From Solirubrobacterales bacterium (GTDB taxonomy: Bacteria > Actinomycetota > Thermoleophilia > Solirubrobacterales > 70-9), in assembly GCA_020438295.1 (NCBI GenBank), contig JAGQUV010000005.1, positions 1-64,000 of the forward strand: a DNA stretch of 64,000 bases, written 5' to 3'. Of this stretch, positions 40,274 through 49,442 are shown piece after piece. Under the pieces are notes generated by a model. It searched no databases. It was not told the origin of the DNA and saw nothing but the letters and a program-made list of their open reading frames with translations. Numbering within the stretch: the first letter of the stretch is position 1; every line of letters starts with the position of its first letter. The translations under genes and the position numbers were made by a program.

Positions 40274-42964
40274 TCAGTCCCGATCGTCGTCGACCGTTTC
40301 GCCGTCGCCGTTTCCGGCGAGAACCGTGACCGGTTCTGCCTCGGCCGGCGGATCGTCCCCGCCGGTCGAGCCGGCGTCTTCGGACTCACGGCCGCGCCCG
40401 GCTTCCGGCGCGGGCTCGGCCCGGGGATCGGAGCCGGCCAGGACGCGTGGCAGGTCCGCCGCGGTAATCAGCACCTGCCGGGGCTTCGAGCCCTCGTACC
40501 CGGAGATCACGCCACGTCGCTCGAGCATGTCGACCAACCGCCCGGCCCGCGTGTAGCCGACCCGAAGGCGGCGCTGGATCATCGAGACCGAGGCCGTTTC
40601 GGTATCGACCACCAGCTGGATCGCCTGGTCGAGCAGGTCGTCCTGGTCGGGGTCGAACTCGCCTTCGGCGGCCTCTTCCTTGCCCGGTTCGCGTTCGTTC
40701 AGCAGTTCCTGCTCGAACTCGGGCTCACCCTGCGCCGACCAGTAGTCGGTGATCCGTGCGATCTCCTCTTCGGTCACAAACGCGCCCTGGATGCGCTGCA
40801 GCTTCGAGGTGCCGGGGCCCCTGAACAACATGTCGCCCTGGCCGAGCAGGGCCTCGGCGCCACCCTGGTCGAGGATCACCCGCGAGTCGGTCTGCGAGGA
40901 GACCGCGAACGCGATCCTCGAAGGGATGTTCACCTTGATCGTGCCGGTGATGATGTCGGTCGACGGTCGCTGGGTGGCCAGGACGAGGTGGATCCCGGTC
41001 GCCCGCGACTTCTGGGCCAGCCGGATGATCGATGCCTCGACGTCGGCCGGCGCCACCATCATCAGGTCGGCCAGTTCGTCGATCACGCAGAGGATGTGAG
41101 GCAGCTTCGGCTCGCCCGCCTTTTCCTGGATCGCGTTGTAGTCGGCGATGTTGCGCGCCCGGCTGCCCTTCATCAGTCCGTAGCGCGTCTCCATCTCGGC
41201 GATCAGGTTGGACAGCACGTTGGCGGCCAGCTTGGGATTGGTGACCACCGGGGTCAGCAGGTGTGGGACCGCCTCGTAGTGGTTGAGCTCGACCTGCTTG
41301 GGGTCGACCAGCACCAGCCTGACCTCGTTCGGCGAAGAATGCATCAGGATCGAGGAGAGGATCGCGTTGACGCAACCGGACTTGCCCGATCCGGTCGTGC
41401 CGGCGACCAGGACGTGCGGCATCGTCGCCAGGTCGGTGGATACCGGCTTCCCGTCGATGCCCTTGCCCAGCCAGGCGAGCAGCGGAGAGGCCTTGACCGA
41501 CGGTTTGGCGTAGATGTCACCCAGCCTGACCATGTTGCGGCTCGAGTTCGGCACCTCGACGCCGACCGCCTGCTTGCCCGGAATCGGCGCGAGGATCCGA
41601 ATGTCGGTGGAGGCCAGGGCGTAAGCGAGGTCGTTGGCCAGTTCGCTGACCTTCTTGACCTTGGTGCCGGGGGCCAGCTGGAGCTCGAACCGGGAAACGT
41701 GCGGACCGGAAACGACACCGACTATCGAGGCCTCGACCCCGAAGTGCCCCAGGGTCTCGACCAGCTTTCGGGCCAGTTCCTTCTGGGCCGCGGGGTCCGG
41801 TCCGGCGCCCCTCGTGCCACGCTCGAGCGCCTTGAGCGGCGGGTTCCTGTATTTCACCTCGGCCGCGACCGTAGCGCCCCGCTTCTTGCCCATCGGGGTC
41901 AGCGGAAGCTGGTCGGGGGCCGGTCCGGTGTCATCGTTCTCCGATGCCGGGCCGCCGGCCTTGACCTCGTCTTCGAGTTCGGTGAGCTCTTCGTCGAAGT
42001 CGTCGCTGATCGTCTCGCTCGAGTCACCGGGGCGTTCGGCCGCTCCGTCGGCCTGCCGGTCGTCCGGGCCCCGGTCTCCGAAGATCGGGATCGGCTCGAG
42101 CTTCTCGGTCCGGTCCGAGACCGTCGGCTGCCCACCTCGTTCGCCCCAGATATCGACCTCGACCGGCGAGGCGTCCGTTTCCGAGGGTTCGACTTCCGCG
42201 GCCAGCTCGCCGGTTTCGGGGTCGAAGGCCGGCAGCCGATCGTCCACGGGACCGAAACCATCGGTATCCCCATGCCCGACCGCGGTCGCCTCTTCCTCGA
42301 GGATGCCCCGTCGGGCAAGGACGCGGGTCGCCTCGGCCGAACTGGACCCGGCCTGCCTGATCACGTGACCGCTCCGGGTCAGAACGGCGGCGATCGAGGT
42401 GCCGGTCAGAAGCAGCAGCCCGCCGGCCAGGGCGAAGATCGCGATCAGATGGGCCCCGAACGGCTGCAGCAGGGTCGCGGAGGCCCAGTACAGCGACTCG
42501 CCCAGCAGACCACCGTGCTCGGGGAACCAGCCGGGATCGAAATAGGTGACGCCCCGGGGCCGCCCGCCGGCCAGGCCCAGCGTCCCGGCGGCCAGAGCCA
42601 GCAGCAGCCCGCCGGCCAGCAGGGCCGCGCCGGTCCGGAGCGGGCGGACCGCCGGCAGGGCCGGGCGCATCGTCACGATCGCGGCGACCGCGAACAGGGC
42701 TAGCGGCACGATCAGCGTAAGCGCACCGAACAGGTACTCCAGCCCGTCCCTGATCCCGGTACCGAGCTTGCCTCCGTCCCAGCCCAGGTACAGCACGAAG
42801 ACCAGGTAGATCCCCAGCAGGGCGCAGCCGAGGCCGATCAGGTCGAGTTGCCGCTGGTCCATCGGCTGCTTGATCTCGGCCTGCCCGGCCTTGCCCTTCG
42901 CGGGCTTCCCGGCACGTTTAGCCGGGCGGCGCTTCGGGCCCCGCCGGTTTCTGCGTACGAACAT
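40274..42964 (-). CDS. ftsK: DNA translocase FtsK/SpoIIIE
   Basis: 896-aa septal DNA pump. Four or five N-terminal membrane segments (about 35-190) anchor it at the division site, followed by an acidic linker (about 230-370). The motor has the alpha domain (ELARKLVETLGHFGVEASIVG), Walker A VAGTTGSGKSGCVNAIL, and VRLVLVDPKQVELNHYE…ILCVIDELADLMM (Walker B). The C-terminal gamma winged helix (TASVSMIQRRLRVGYTRAGRLVDMLERRGVI) reads polar DNA sequences. The ATG follows GAAGGAAAAA. Confidence 0.96.
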   Translation of the reverse strand: MFVRRNRRGPKRRPAKRAGKPAKGKAGQAEIKQPMDQRQLDLIGLGCALLGIYLVFVLYLGWDGGKLGTGIRDGLEYLFGALTLIVPLALFAVAAIVTMRPALPAVRPLRTGAALLAGGLLLALAAGTLGLAGGRPRGVTYFDPGWFPEHGGLLGESLYWASATLLQPFGAHLIAIFALAGGLLLLTGTSIAAVLTRSGHVIRQAGSSSAEATRVLARRGILEEEATAVGHGDTDGFGPVDDRLPAFDPETGELAAEVEPSETDASPVEVDIWGERGGQPTVSDRTEKLEPIPIFGDRGPDDRQADGAAERPGDSSETISDDFDEELTELEDEVKAGGPASENDDTGPAPDQLPLTPMGKKRGATVAAEVKYRNPPLKALERGTRGAGPDPAAQKELARKLVETLGHFGVEASIVGVVSGPHVSRFELQLAPGTKVKKVSELANDLAYALASTDIRILAPIPGKQAVGVEVPNSSRNMVRLGDIYAKPSVKASPLLAWLGKGIDGKPVSTDLATMPHVLVAGTTGSGKSGCVNAILSSILMHSSPNEVRLVLVDPKQVELNHYEAVPHLLTPVVTNPKLAANVLSNLIAEMETRYGLMKGSRARNIADYNAIQEKAGEPKLPHILCVIDELADLMMVAPADVEASIIRLAQKSRATGIHLVLATQRPSTDIITGTIKVNIPSRIAFAVSSQTDSRVILDQGGAEALLGQGDMLFRGPGTSKLQRIQGAFVTEEEIARITDYWSAQGEPEFEQELLNEREPGKEEAAEGEFDPDQDDLLDQAIQLVVDTETASVSMIQRRLRVGYTRAGRLVDMLERRGVISGYEGSKPRQVLITAADLPRVLAGSDPRAEPAPEAGRGRESEDAGSTGGDDPPAEAEPVTVLAGNGDGETVDDDRD

Positions 42965-43036
42965 GGCTTTTTCCTTCTACGAAGAGCCGTTTTCCCCTTC
43001 CCGGCGCCAGCCACCGGCTTCCGTTTCGCCGGTCCG

Positions 43037-43042
43037 TAGAAT
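43037..43042 (+). promoter_or_regulatory. Leaderless promoter -10 box (TAGAAT) of the response regulator
   Basis: TAGAAT followed by 7 nt and ATG 43050. There is no ribosome site. Confidence 0.5.
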
Positions 43043-43049
43043 CTGGCCA

Positions 43050-43742
43050 ATGGCCCATGACGAAGACCAGCGCGGTGGCCGGATCCTGATAGTCGAAGAC
43101 GATCTCGACATCGTCGACGTCCTGCGCCGCACCCTCCGCGGCGAGGGATACGAGGTCCGGGCGGCCGGAGACGGGTCCGAAGGACTCGAGATCGCGGCCG
43201 ATTTCCTGCCCGACCTGGTCGTCCTGGACCTGGGACTCCCCGACATGGACGGCCTCGAGGTCTGCTCACGCCTTCGCCAGGACAGCGAAGTGCCGATCCT
43301 GATGCTGACCGCCCGCGCCGGCACCGAAGACCGGGTGACCGGACTGGACCAGGGTGCCGACGACTATCTCGTCAAACCGTTCGAGCGCAGCGAACTGCTG
43401 GCCCGGATCAGGGCGCTGCTGAGAAGGCACCCTCCCCGCGGGTCCGCCATGGTCACGGTCGGCGACCTCCGCCTCAACCCCGACTCCCAGGAGGCTACCC
43501 GTGGCGACCGCGAGATCGAGCTGACCAAGCGGGAGTTCGAGTTGCTCGAATACCTGATGAGAAACCGGCGCCTCGTGATATCCCGCGAGCGCCTGCTGGA
43601 AGAGGTCTGGGGATACGACCCTCTCGATGAGACCAACACGATCGATGTCTTCATCTCCAACCTCCGCCGCAAGCTCGAGGAAGGCGGCGAGCCGCGAATC
43701 CTCCACACCAAGCGCGGAGCCGGTTACGTAATCAAGGCTTGA
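43050..43742 (+). CDS. OmpR/PhoB-family response regulator
   Basis: 230-aa transcription factor. Receiver domain: ILIVEDDLDIVDVL (acidic pocket), phospho-acceptor Asp in LVVLDLGLPDMDG, LMLTARAG, and DYLVKPFERSELLARIRALLRR. The C-terminal winged helix (EIELTKREFELLEYLMRNRRLVISRERLLEEVWGY…RKLEEGGEPRILHTKRGAGYVI) binds DNA repeats. Its stop overlaps the start of the kinase gene (TTGA). The stimulus is unknown. Confidence 0.95.
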   Translation: MAHDEDQRGGRILIVEDDLDIVDVLRRTLRGEGYEVRAAGDGSEGLEIAADFLPDLVVLDLGLPDMDGLEVCSRLRQDSEVPILMLTARAGTEDRVTGLDQGADDYLVKPFERSELLARIRALLRRHPPRGSAMVTVGDLRLNPDSQEATRGDREIELTKREFELLEYLMRNRRLVISRERLLEEVWGYDPLDETNTIDVFISNLRRKLEEGGEPRILHTKRGAGYVIKA

Positions 43743-45217
43743 GCGTGTCGCCGCTGGCCATACCGCGCCGTTTCCGCAGGTGGCTCTCGAGCCTGCCGAT
43801 CCGGTGGAAGCTGGCCGCGGTGACCTCGGGGCTGACCTTCATCATCCTGCTGGCCTTCGGTTTCGCGGTGGGACAGCTGACCACGCAACAGCTGCGCGAC
43901 AACTACGCGGCCGACACCAAAGCGAAGGCGGCTGAGCTGTCGCAGGTGCTCCGTGAGCGCAACATCATCACCGCCAGCTCGGCGCCGAACTCGCTGCTGG
44001 CCCCGCTGCTCAGGTCGGTCAACGGCACCGCCGACGTGATCCTCAGGGCCAACGGCAGCCGCTACGCGATCCGGGGAGAGCCCGGGCTCGGACCCCTGAC
44101 CGGCGAAGGCGTAAAAACCGTCGGCGATCTCCAGGTCTCGACCGTGGCCCTGAACGACCCCGTTGCCGGCATCTACCCGATCGCCTGGGTGCGCTACGGA
44201 CGCTCTATAGACCGCCTCAACGCCTCGATCGCCCGGATCTGGATCTCGATCCTCGCCGGCGCCCTCGGCGCGACCCTGCTGGCCGCGCTCGGCGGCGTGA
44301 TGCTCGCCCGCCGCGCGATGCGGCCGATCGCCGACCTGACCACGGCCGCCGGCGAGATCGCCCGGACCCGCGACCCCGAAGTCACGCTCAAAGACCCGGT
44401 CAGCGAAGACGAGGTGGCAGAGCTGACCCGCTCGTTCAACGAGATGCTGCACGAACTCTCGCTGGCCAGGACCGAGCGGGAATCGGCGCTCAACCGGCAA
44501 CGCGCGTTCATCGCCGACGCCTCACACGAACTGCGCACCCCACTGACCAGCGTCCTGGCCAATCTGGAGCTGCTGGACCACTCGCTGGAGGGCCAGGGCC
44601 GCGAACTGGACCTCGAGAGCGTCGAATCGGCGCTGCGCTCGTCCAAGCGAATGCGCCGACTGGTGGCCGACCTGCAGATCCTGGCCCGGGCCGACAGCGA
44701 CCACGACCGCGAGCTGGAAGCGGGTGACCTTACCTCGATCGCCCGGCATGCGGTCGATGAACTGGATCCGCTCACCGACGACCACACCGTCCTGCTAAAC
44801 GCCCCCGAGCCGGTTCCGGTCTGCGGCGACGGCGACCGGCTCCACCGCATCGTCACGAACCTGGTCGACAACGCGGTGCGGCACACGCCTTCGGGTTGTA
44901 CGGTCGAGGTGCGGGTCGAGGCGGACCGGGACTCCGGCAGCGCCAGGCTGATCGTCGACGACGACGGACCGGGCATTCCCGACGAGCTGCGGCCCCGGAT
45001 ATTCGACCGCTTCGTGCGCAGCGACGGACCGTCCGACCGGACGCAGGGAGACGGTACCGGCCTCGGCCTGGCGATCGTCCAGGCGATCGCCCAGCGACAC
45101 GGCGGCTCGGCCCGGGTCAGTGACTCACCGAAGGGCGGCGCGGAGTTCATAGTCGAGCTGCCGCTGCGCCAGACGGATCAAGAGGAAAGCGTAAGGGAAC
45201 CTTTAGCGCCGATTTAG
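43739..45217 (+). CDS. Sensor histidine kinase with HAMP domain
   Basis: 492 aa. Two membrane segments (about 22-47 and 170-193) enclose a 120-residue extracytoplasmic sensor. HAMP follows (MRPIADLTTAAGEIARTRDPEV), then the dimerisation helix with phospho-His in ADASHELRTPLTSVLANLELL, N box RIVTNLVDNAVRHT, G1 IVDDDGPGIP and G2 DGTGLGLAIVQAIAQRHGG. Translation starts at TTG 43739 (overlapping the regulator stop) or GTG 43745. It pairs with the response regulator. The signal cannot be told from the sequence. Confidence 0.95.
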   Translation: MSVSPLAIPRRFRRWLSSLPIRWKLAAVTSGLTFIILLAFGFAVGQLTTQQLRDNYAADTKAKAAELSQVLRERNIITASSAPNSLLAPLLRSVNGTADVILRANGSRYAIRGEPGLGPLTGEGVKTVGDLQVSTVALNDPVAGIYPIAWVRYGRSIDRLNASIARIWISILAGALGATLLAALGGVMLARRAMRPIADLTTAAGEIARTRDPEVTLKDPVSEDEVAELTRSFNEMLHELSLARTERESALNRQRAFIADASHELRTPLTSVLANLELLDHSLEGQGRELDLESVESALRSSKRMRRLVADLQILARADSDHDRELEAGDLTSIARHAVDELDPLTDDHTVLLNAPEPVPVCGDGDRLHRIVTNLVDNAVRHTPSGCTVEVRVEADRDSGSARLIVDDDGPGIPDELRPRIFDRFVRSDGPSDRTQGDGTGLGLAIVQAIAQRHGGSARVSDSPKGGAEFIVELPLRQTDQEESVREPLAPI

Positions 45218-45312
45218 TGCGGCGACCTATCTTTACCGACGGACGAGACACACGGACCTGCCGGGGATCTCCCCCAGACTGCCTCGGCAGGTTCGGACTT
45301 ACAAGCAACAAC

Positions 45313-45358
45313 GACCGTCGGGCCACCCTCCCCCTTTGGGTCCGGCGGTCTTGTTGTT
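45313..45358 (+). terminator. Bidirectional intrinsic terminator between the two-component system and rnj
   Basis: A 12-bp stem with three wobble or near pairs (gaccgtcgggcc / ggtccggcggtc) and a 13-nt loop is followed by ttgttgttt on the plus strand. On the minus strand the same stem is followed by gttgttgcttgt. It sits between convergent genes. Confidence 0.75.
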
Positions 45359-45404
45359 TCTGCCGGCCGCCAACCGGTGTCACCGACGCCGGTCCGCCGC
45401 CGCC

Positions 45405-47066
45405 TCAGACCTCGACCACGACCGGCACCACCATCGGGCGGCGCTTCAGTCGCTTGTGGATGAACCCGGCGACCGCGTCGTGAAGGTCGGACTGGATCAG
45501 GTCGTGGTTCCTGACCCTGGCATCGGCCGATTTCTCGAGCGAATCCTCGACCAGGTCCTTGAGCTCGTCATTGAGTCCTATCTCTTCGTCGAGCGCCACA
45601 ATGCCGCGCGAGATGATCTCCGGGTCGACCACGACCTCGCCGTCTTCGGCGGCGATCGTCGCCACGATCACCACGATGCCGTCGCCCGATATCGTGCGGC
45701 GGTCCCTCAGCGAGGCGTCGTTGGGGTCGGCCAGTTCGATCCCGTCGACGAAGATGATCCCGGAGCGCTCTTCCTCACCGAATGACGCGCTGTCGGCTCC
45801 CACCTCGAGCGGCAGACCGTTCCGGCCGCGGAAGATGTTCTCCGGCGGGACGCCGACCGACTCGGCCAGTTCCGAGTGGAGGCGGATCCGCTGGAAGTCG
45901 CCGTGCACCGGGAAGACGTATTTCGGCTTGGTCAGGTTCAGCATCATCTTGATCTCCTCTCTCCAGCCGTGGCCCGAGGCGTGAATCGGAGCGTCTTTCG
46001 CGGTGATCACCGAGGCGCCGATCTCGTAGATCCGGTCGATCGTCTCGTTTACCGCCCGCTCATTGCCGGGGACCGGGGTCGCCGAGAAGACGACCGTGTC
46101 GCCGGAGTGGAGCTCGACGTCGCGATGATCGTTGTTGGCCATGCGGCGGAGGGCGGAGAACGGCTCCCCCTGTGATCCGGTCGAGATCACGATGACCCGT
46201 TCGTCGGGGAAGTCCTCGATGTCCCGCGGCTGGATCAGTATCCCTTCGGGCGCGTTGGCGATCCCCAGGTTCGAGGCGATGTTGAAGTTCTTGCGCATCG
46301 ACCTCCCCAGCAGCGCGACCTTGCGATCGAGCCTGACCGCGGCGTCGATCACCTGCTGCACCCGGTGGATGTTCGAGGCGAATGAGGTGACGATGATGCG
46401 GCCCTTGCAGCGGGAGAACTCCTCGATCAGGGCCGGGCCGACGCTCGATTCCGACGGTGAGACACCGGGCCGGTCGGCGTTGGTCGAATCGCCGGCCAGG
46501 ACCAGCAGGCCTTCGCTCCCGAGTCTGGCCAGACGGGCGACGTCGGCGGGGCGGCCGTCGACCGGCGTCTGGTCGAACTTGTAGTCGCCGGTGAAGAAGA
46601 CCGAACCGATGTCGGTCGTGATGATCACGCCGCGCATGTCGGGTATCGAATGGGCCAGGTGGACGAGCTCGATCGAGAAGGGCCCGGCCTCGACCACCTG
46701 GCCGGTCGGCAGCTCGGTCAGCGGTGCCCCGCCGAGCTTGTGTTCGTCGAGCTTGGAACGGACCATGCCGACGGTCAGCATGCCGCCGTAGATCACTTTC
46801 GGAAAGCCGATCTCCCTCAACACGTAAGGCAGCGCACCGACGTGGTCCTCGTGGCCATGGGTCAGCACAATCGCCTCGATGTCGTCGGCACGGTCGCGCA
46901 GGTAACTGAAATCCGGCAGGACGAGATCGATGCCGAGCATCTCCGGGGTCGGGAACATCAGCCCGGTGTCGACCACCACGATCTTGCCGCGATACTCGAC
47001 CACCATCATGTTCTTGCCGATCTCGCCCAGCCCGCCGAGCGGGAGCAGTCTGATCTTCTCGGCCAT
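45405..47066 (-). CDS. rnj: Ribonuclease J
   Basis: 553-aa metallo-beta-lactamase/beta-CASP nuclease with 5'-to-3' exo- and endonuclease activity. The zinc motif LTHGHEDHVGALPY (HxHxDH), FFTGDYKFDQTPVDG, the beta-CASP block (FASNIHRVQQVIDAAVRLDRKVALLGRSM), and IHASGHGWREEIKMMLNLTKPKYVFPVHGD are characteristic. The ATG overlaps the dapA stop by 1 nt (TAATG). Together with RNase Y and PNPase it completes the mRNA-decay set in this window. Confidence 0.95.
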   Translation of the reverse strand: MAEKIRLLPLGGLGEIGKNMMVVEYRGKIVVVDTGLMFPTPEMLGIDLVLPDFSYLRDRADDIEAIVLTHGHEDHVGALPYVLREIGFPKVIYGGMLTVGMVRSKLDEHKLGGAPLTELPTGQVVEAGPFSIELVHLAHSIPDMRGVIITTDIGSVFFTGDYKFDQTPVDGRPADVARLARLGSEGLLVLAGDSTNADRPGVSPSESSVGPALIEEFSRCKGRIIVTSFASNIHRVQQVIDAAVRLDRKVALLGRSMRKNFNIASNLGIANAPEGILIQPRDIEDFPDERVIVISTGSQGEPFSALRRMANNDHRDVELHSGDTVVFSATPVPGNERAVNETIDRIYEIGASVITAKDAPIHASGHGWREEIKMMLNLTKPKYVFPVHGDFQRIRLHSELAESVGVPPENIFRGRNGLPLEVGADSASFGEEERSGIIFVDGIELADPNDASLRDRRTISGDGIVVIVATIAAEDGEVVVDPEIISRGIVALDEEIGLNDELKDLVEDSLEKSADARVRNHDLIQSDLHDAVAGFIHKRLKRRPMVVPVVVEV

Positions 47067-47932
47067 TACAGGTCGATCCCGGCTTCCGACAACAGACTCC
47101 TGATTTCGTCCTTCTCGGCCCGGGTGGCCTCCACCATCGGCAACCTCATCCGGGCCGGGCAGATCCCGGCCATCTCGAGTGCGGCCTTGACCGGAATCGG
47201 GTTGGTGGTGACCGACATCGCCCGGTAGACCGGATCGAGCGAGGCATCGACCGCCTCCGCCCCGGTCTCGTCCCCGGCCTGGTGAAGGTCCCAGATCTCG
47301 CGCATGCGATCGCCGGCCAGATGGGAGGCGACCAGGATCCCGGCCGCTCCGCCGAGCTTCAGGACGTCCATGAACGAGGTGTCGTTGCCGGCTATCAGTT
47401 CCATGCCGGGGATCGGCTCGAGTTCGTCCTCGTTGGCTTGCTTGACCCCGACCACCGTGGGGATCTCGGCGAGCTCAGCCAGGAATCCCGGGTCCATGTT
47501 GACCACCACTCGCGAGGGGATGTTGTAGAGGATCAGCGGCAGATCCGGCGAGCCCCCGGCAACCGCCTCGAAATGCGCCCGCAGACCGGCCTGGTTGGGC
47601 CGGTTGTAGTACGGGGTGACCACCAGGCCGGCGTCGGCCCCGGCGTCGGCCGCCGCCTTGGTCAGCTCGACCGAGTGCCTGGTGTCGTTCGAGCCGCTGC
47701 CCAGGATCACCGTGGCCTCGTCGCCGACCTCTTCGATGACCGCGCCGAGCAGGGCCAGCTTTTCGTCGTCGTCGAGCGTCGGCGACTCGCCGGTGGTTCC
47801 GGCCACCACCAGGCCGTGCGAGCCGTGCTCGACCAGATGCCGGGCCAGATTGCGGCTCGCGGCAAGGTCGACGGCACCGTCTTCGCCGAACACGGTTGCC
47901 ATCGCGGTAATCACACCCCGGATCTCGTTCAC
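47066..47932 (-). CDS. dapA: 4-hydroxy-tetrahydrodipicolinate synthase
   Basis: 288-aa TIM-barrel aldolase condensing pyruvate with aspartate semialdehyde, the first committed step to diaminopimelate and lysine. The Schiff-base lysine is in VVGVKQANED, the catalytic Tyr in LVVTPYYNRPNQ, and GTTGESPTLDDDEK is the pyruvate-binding loop. The start is set at GTG 47932 (NEIRGVITAM) because a TAGGGT -10 box ends 7 nt before it; the GTG at 47941 lies within the box. Co-transcribed with rnj. The short VKQA-type active-site motif is a normal variant. Confidence 0.93.
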   Translation of the reverse strand: MNEIRGVITAMATVFGEDGAVDLAASRNLARHLVEHGSHGLVVAGTTGESPTLDDDEKLALLGAVIEEVGDEATVILGSGSNDTRHSVELTKAAADAGADAGLVVTPYYNRPNQAGLRAHFEAVAGGSPDLPLILYNIPSRVVVNMDPGFLAELAEIPTVVGVKQANEDELEPIPGMELIAGNDTSFMDVLKLGGAAGILVASHLAGDRMREIWDLHQAGDETGAEAVDASLDPVYRAMSVTTNPIPVKAALEMAGICPARMRLPMVEATRAEKDEIRSLLSEAGIDL

Positions 47933-47939
47933 GGCAGGC

Positions 47940-47945
47940 ACCCTA
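47940..47945 (-). promoter_or_regulatory. Leaderless promoter -10 box (TAGGGT) of dapA-rnj
   Basis: TAGGGT followed by 7 nt and GTG 47932, in the gap after the amidase stop. Confidence 0.5.
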
Positions 47946-47978
47946 TTCGATCAAGATCCGGTCGCCGCACACATCGGC

Positions 47979-49442
47979 CTACTCTCCGTCCGCGAATACA
48001 CGAGGGCGGCGGTCGGCCCACGGATAGGCCTGCTCGAGCTGGGCAGCGATCCTGACCAACACGTCCTCGCGCCAGATCGGGGCCACCAACTGGATTCCGA
48101 TCGGTAGTCCCTCGGTGCTCTCGGCCAGGGGCAACGAGATCGCCGGCTGGCCGGTCGCGTTGAACAGCCCGGTGAACGCGGCGAACTTGCGCGCCTCCTC
48201 TATGGCCACCATGGGATCGGGACCGGAGTCGTCGAAGGTGCCGAGCGGCTGGGGGATATCGCCGAGGGTGGGTGTGAGGATCAGGTCGAAGCCGAAGCCC
48301 TGGTACATCCCGGCGATCATCCTGGTCAGCAGCTGGTGCTGGGACACCGCGGCGAGGTATGCCGCCCCGGTCACCTTGCGGCCTCGCTCGATCAGCGCCC
48401 AGGTCAGCGGTTCGACGTCTTCAGGGGTCAGCTCCCGGCCGGCGATCGCGCCGATCAGCTCGGCCGTCTGCGCCTGGCCGGAGGCCCAGCGGTCGATGAA
48501 GGTCTCGAACAAGTCGACCTCGTCGAACGCCGAAGGCATCTCCGGGCGGACGATCTCATGGCCGACCGCCTCCATCTGCGCGGCCGCCGCCTCGGCCGCC
48601 TCAACCACCGCCGGAGCCGGTGTATCGCCGGTCAGGGGGTCGGTCAGCAGCGCGATCCGGAGCTTGCCGGGATCACGCCCGACCTCCTCGGCATAGGGCC
48701 GCTCCGGCAGCGGTGTTCCGTACGGGTCGCCCGGCTCGGGGCCACTGACCCAGTCGAGCATGGTCCCGATGTCGCGGATCGACTTGGCCAGAACGAACTC
48801 GCAGACCAGGCCCGACATCGAATCGCCGACCAGCGGCGCCTCGGAAACCCGGGCCCGGCTCGGCTTCAGCCCGACCAGGCCGTTGACCGAAGCCGGGATC
48901 CTGATCGAACCACCGCCGTCGTTGGCGTGGGCGATCGGAACGATACCCGCCGCCACCGCCGCCCCGGACCCCCCGCTCGAGCCGCCCGGCCCGCGGGTCG
49001 TGTCCCAGGGATTGCGGGTCGGGCCGTAGGCGTCCGGTTCGGCCGTCGGCAGGATCCCCCACTCCGGCGTGTTCGTCTTTCCGATCGTGATCAGGCCGGC
49101 ACTCTTGAACCGGAGCGCGAGTGCTGTATCGACCGGGTGCCGCATACCGATCTCCTTGAGCAGCCGGTTCCCGGCGTGGTACGGCTGCCCGGCCAGCGAC
49201 GCTCCGAGATCTTTCAGAAGAAACGGGACACCCCGGAACGGGCCCTCCGGAAGCTCGCCGGCCGCCGCCTCGCGGGCCTCCTCGTAGAGCGGGTGGATGA
49301 TCGCGTTCAGCTCGGGGTTGACCGCCTCGGCCCGTTCGATCGCGCCTTCGACCAGTTCTTCCGGCCCCACTTCACCGGAGCTGACCAGCTCGGCCTGGGC
49401 GGTCGCGTCGAGATGGCTTACCTGGCTGCTGGTGGTGCTCAT
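47979..49442 (-). CDS. Amidase-signature-family amidase
   Basis: 487-aa serine amidase. The Ser-cisSer-Lys triad is visible: Lys77 in PFLLKDLG, the GPGGSSGGSGAAVA block (Ser155/156) and Ser179 in DGGGSIRIPAS. The sequence resembles aryl-acylamidase/6-aminohexanoate-cyclic-dimer-hydrolase-like members more than GatA, which would normally sit with gatB/gatC. Its ATG overlaps the dapB stop by 1 nt, so it is translated with dapB and ends 47 nt before dapA. The substrate is unknown; operon position hints at amide turnover near the wall or lysine pathway. Confidence 0.88.
   Translation of the reverse strand: MSTTSSQVSHLDATAQAELVSSGEVGPEELVEGAIERAEAVNPELNAIIHPLYEEAREAAAGELPEGPFRGVPFLLKDLGASLAGQPYHAGNRLLKEIGMRHPVDTALALRFKSAGLITIGKTNTPEWGILPTAEPDAYGPTRNPWDTTRGPGGSSGGSGAAVAAGIVPIAHANDGGGSIRIPASVNGLVGLKPSRARVSEAPLVGDSMSGLVCEFVLAKSIRDIGTMLDWVSGPEPGDPYGTPLPERPYAEEVGRDPGKLRIALLTDPLTGDTPAPAVVEAAEAAAAQMEAVGHEIVRPEMPSAFDEVDLFETFIDRWASGQAQTAELIGAIAGRELTPEDVEPLTWALIERGRKVTGAAYLAAVSQHQLLTRMIAGMYQGFGFDLILTPTLGDIPQPLGTFDDSGPDPMVAIEEARKFAAFTGLFNATGQPAISLPLAESTEGLPIGIQLVAPIWREDVLVRIAAQLEQAYPWADRRPRVFADGE

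Noticed and set aside
40988-42703. 571-aa plus-strand open frame antisense to ftsK
   Set aside because: Lies over the FtsK motor and linker, composition typical of antisense frames, no recognisable domain.
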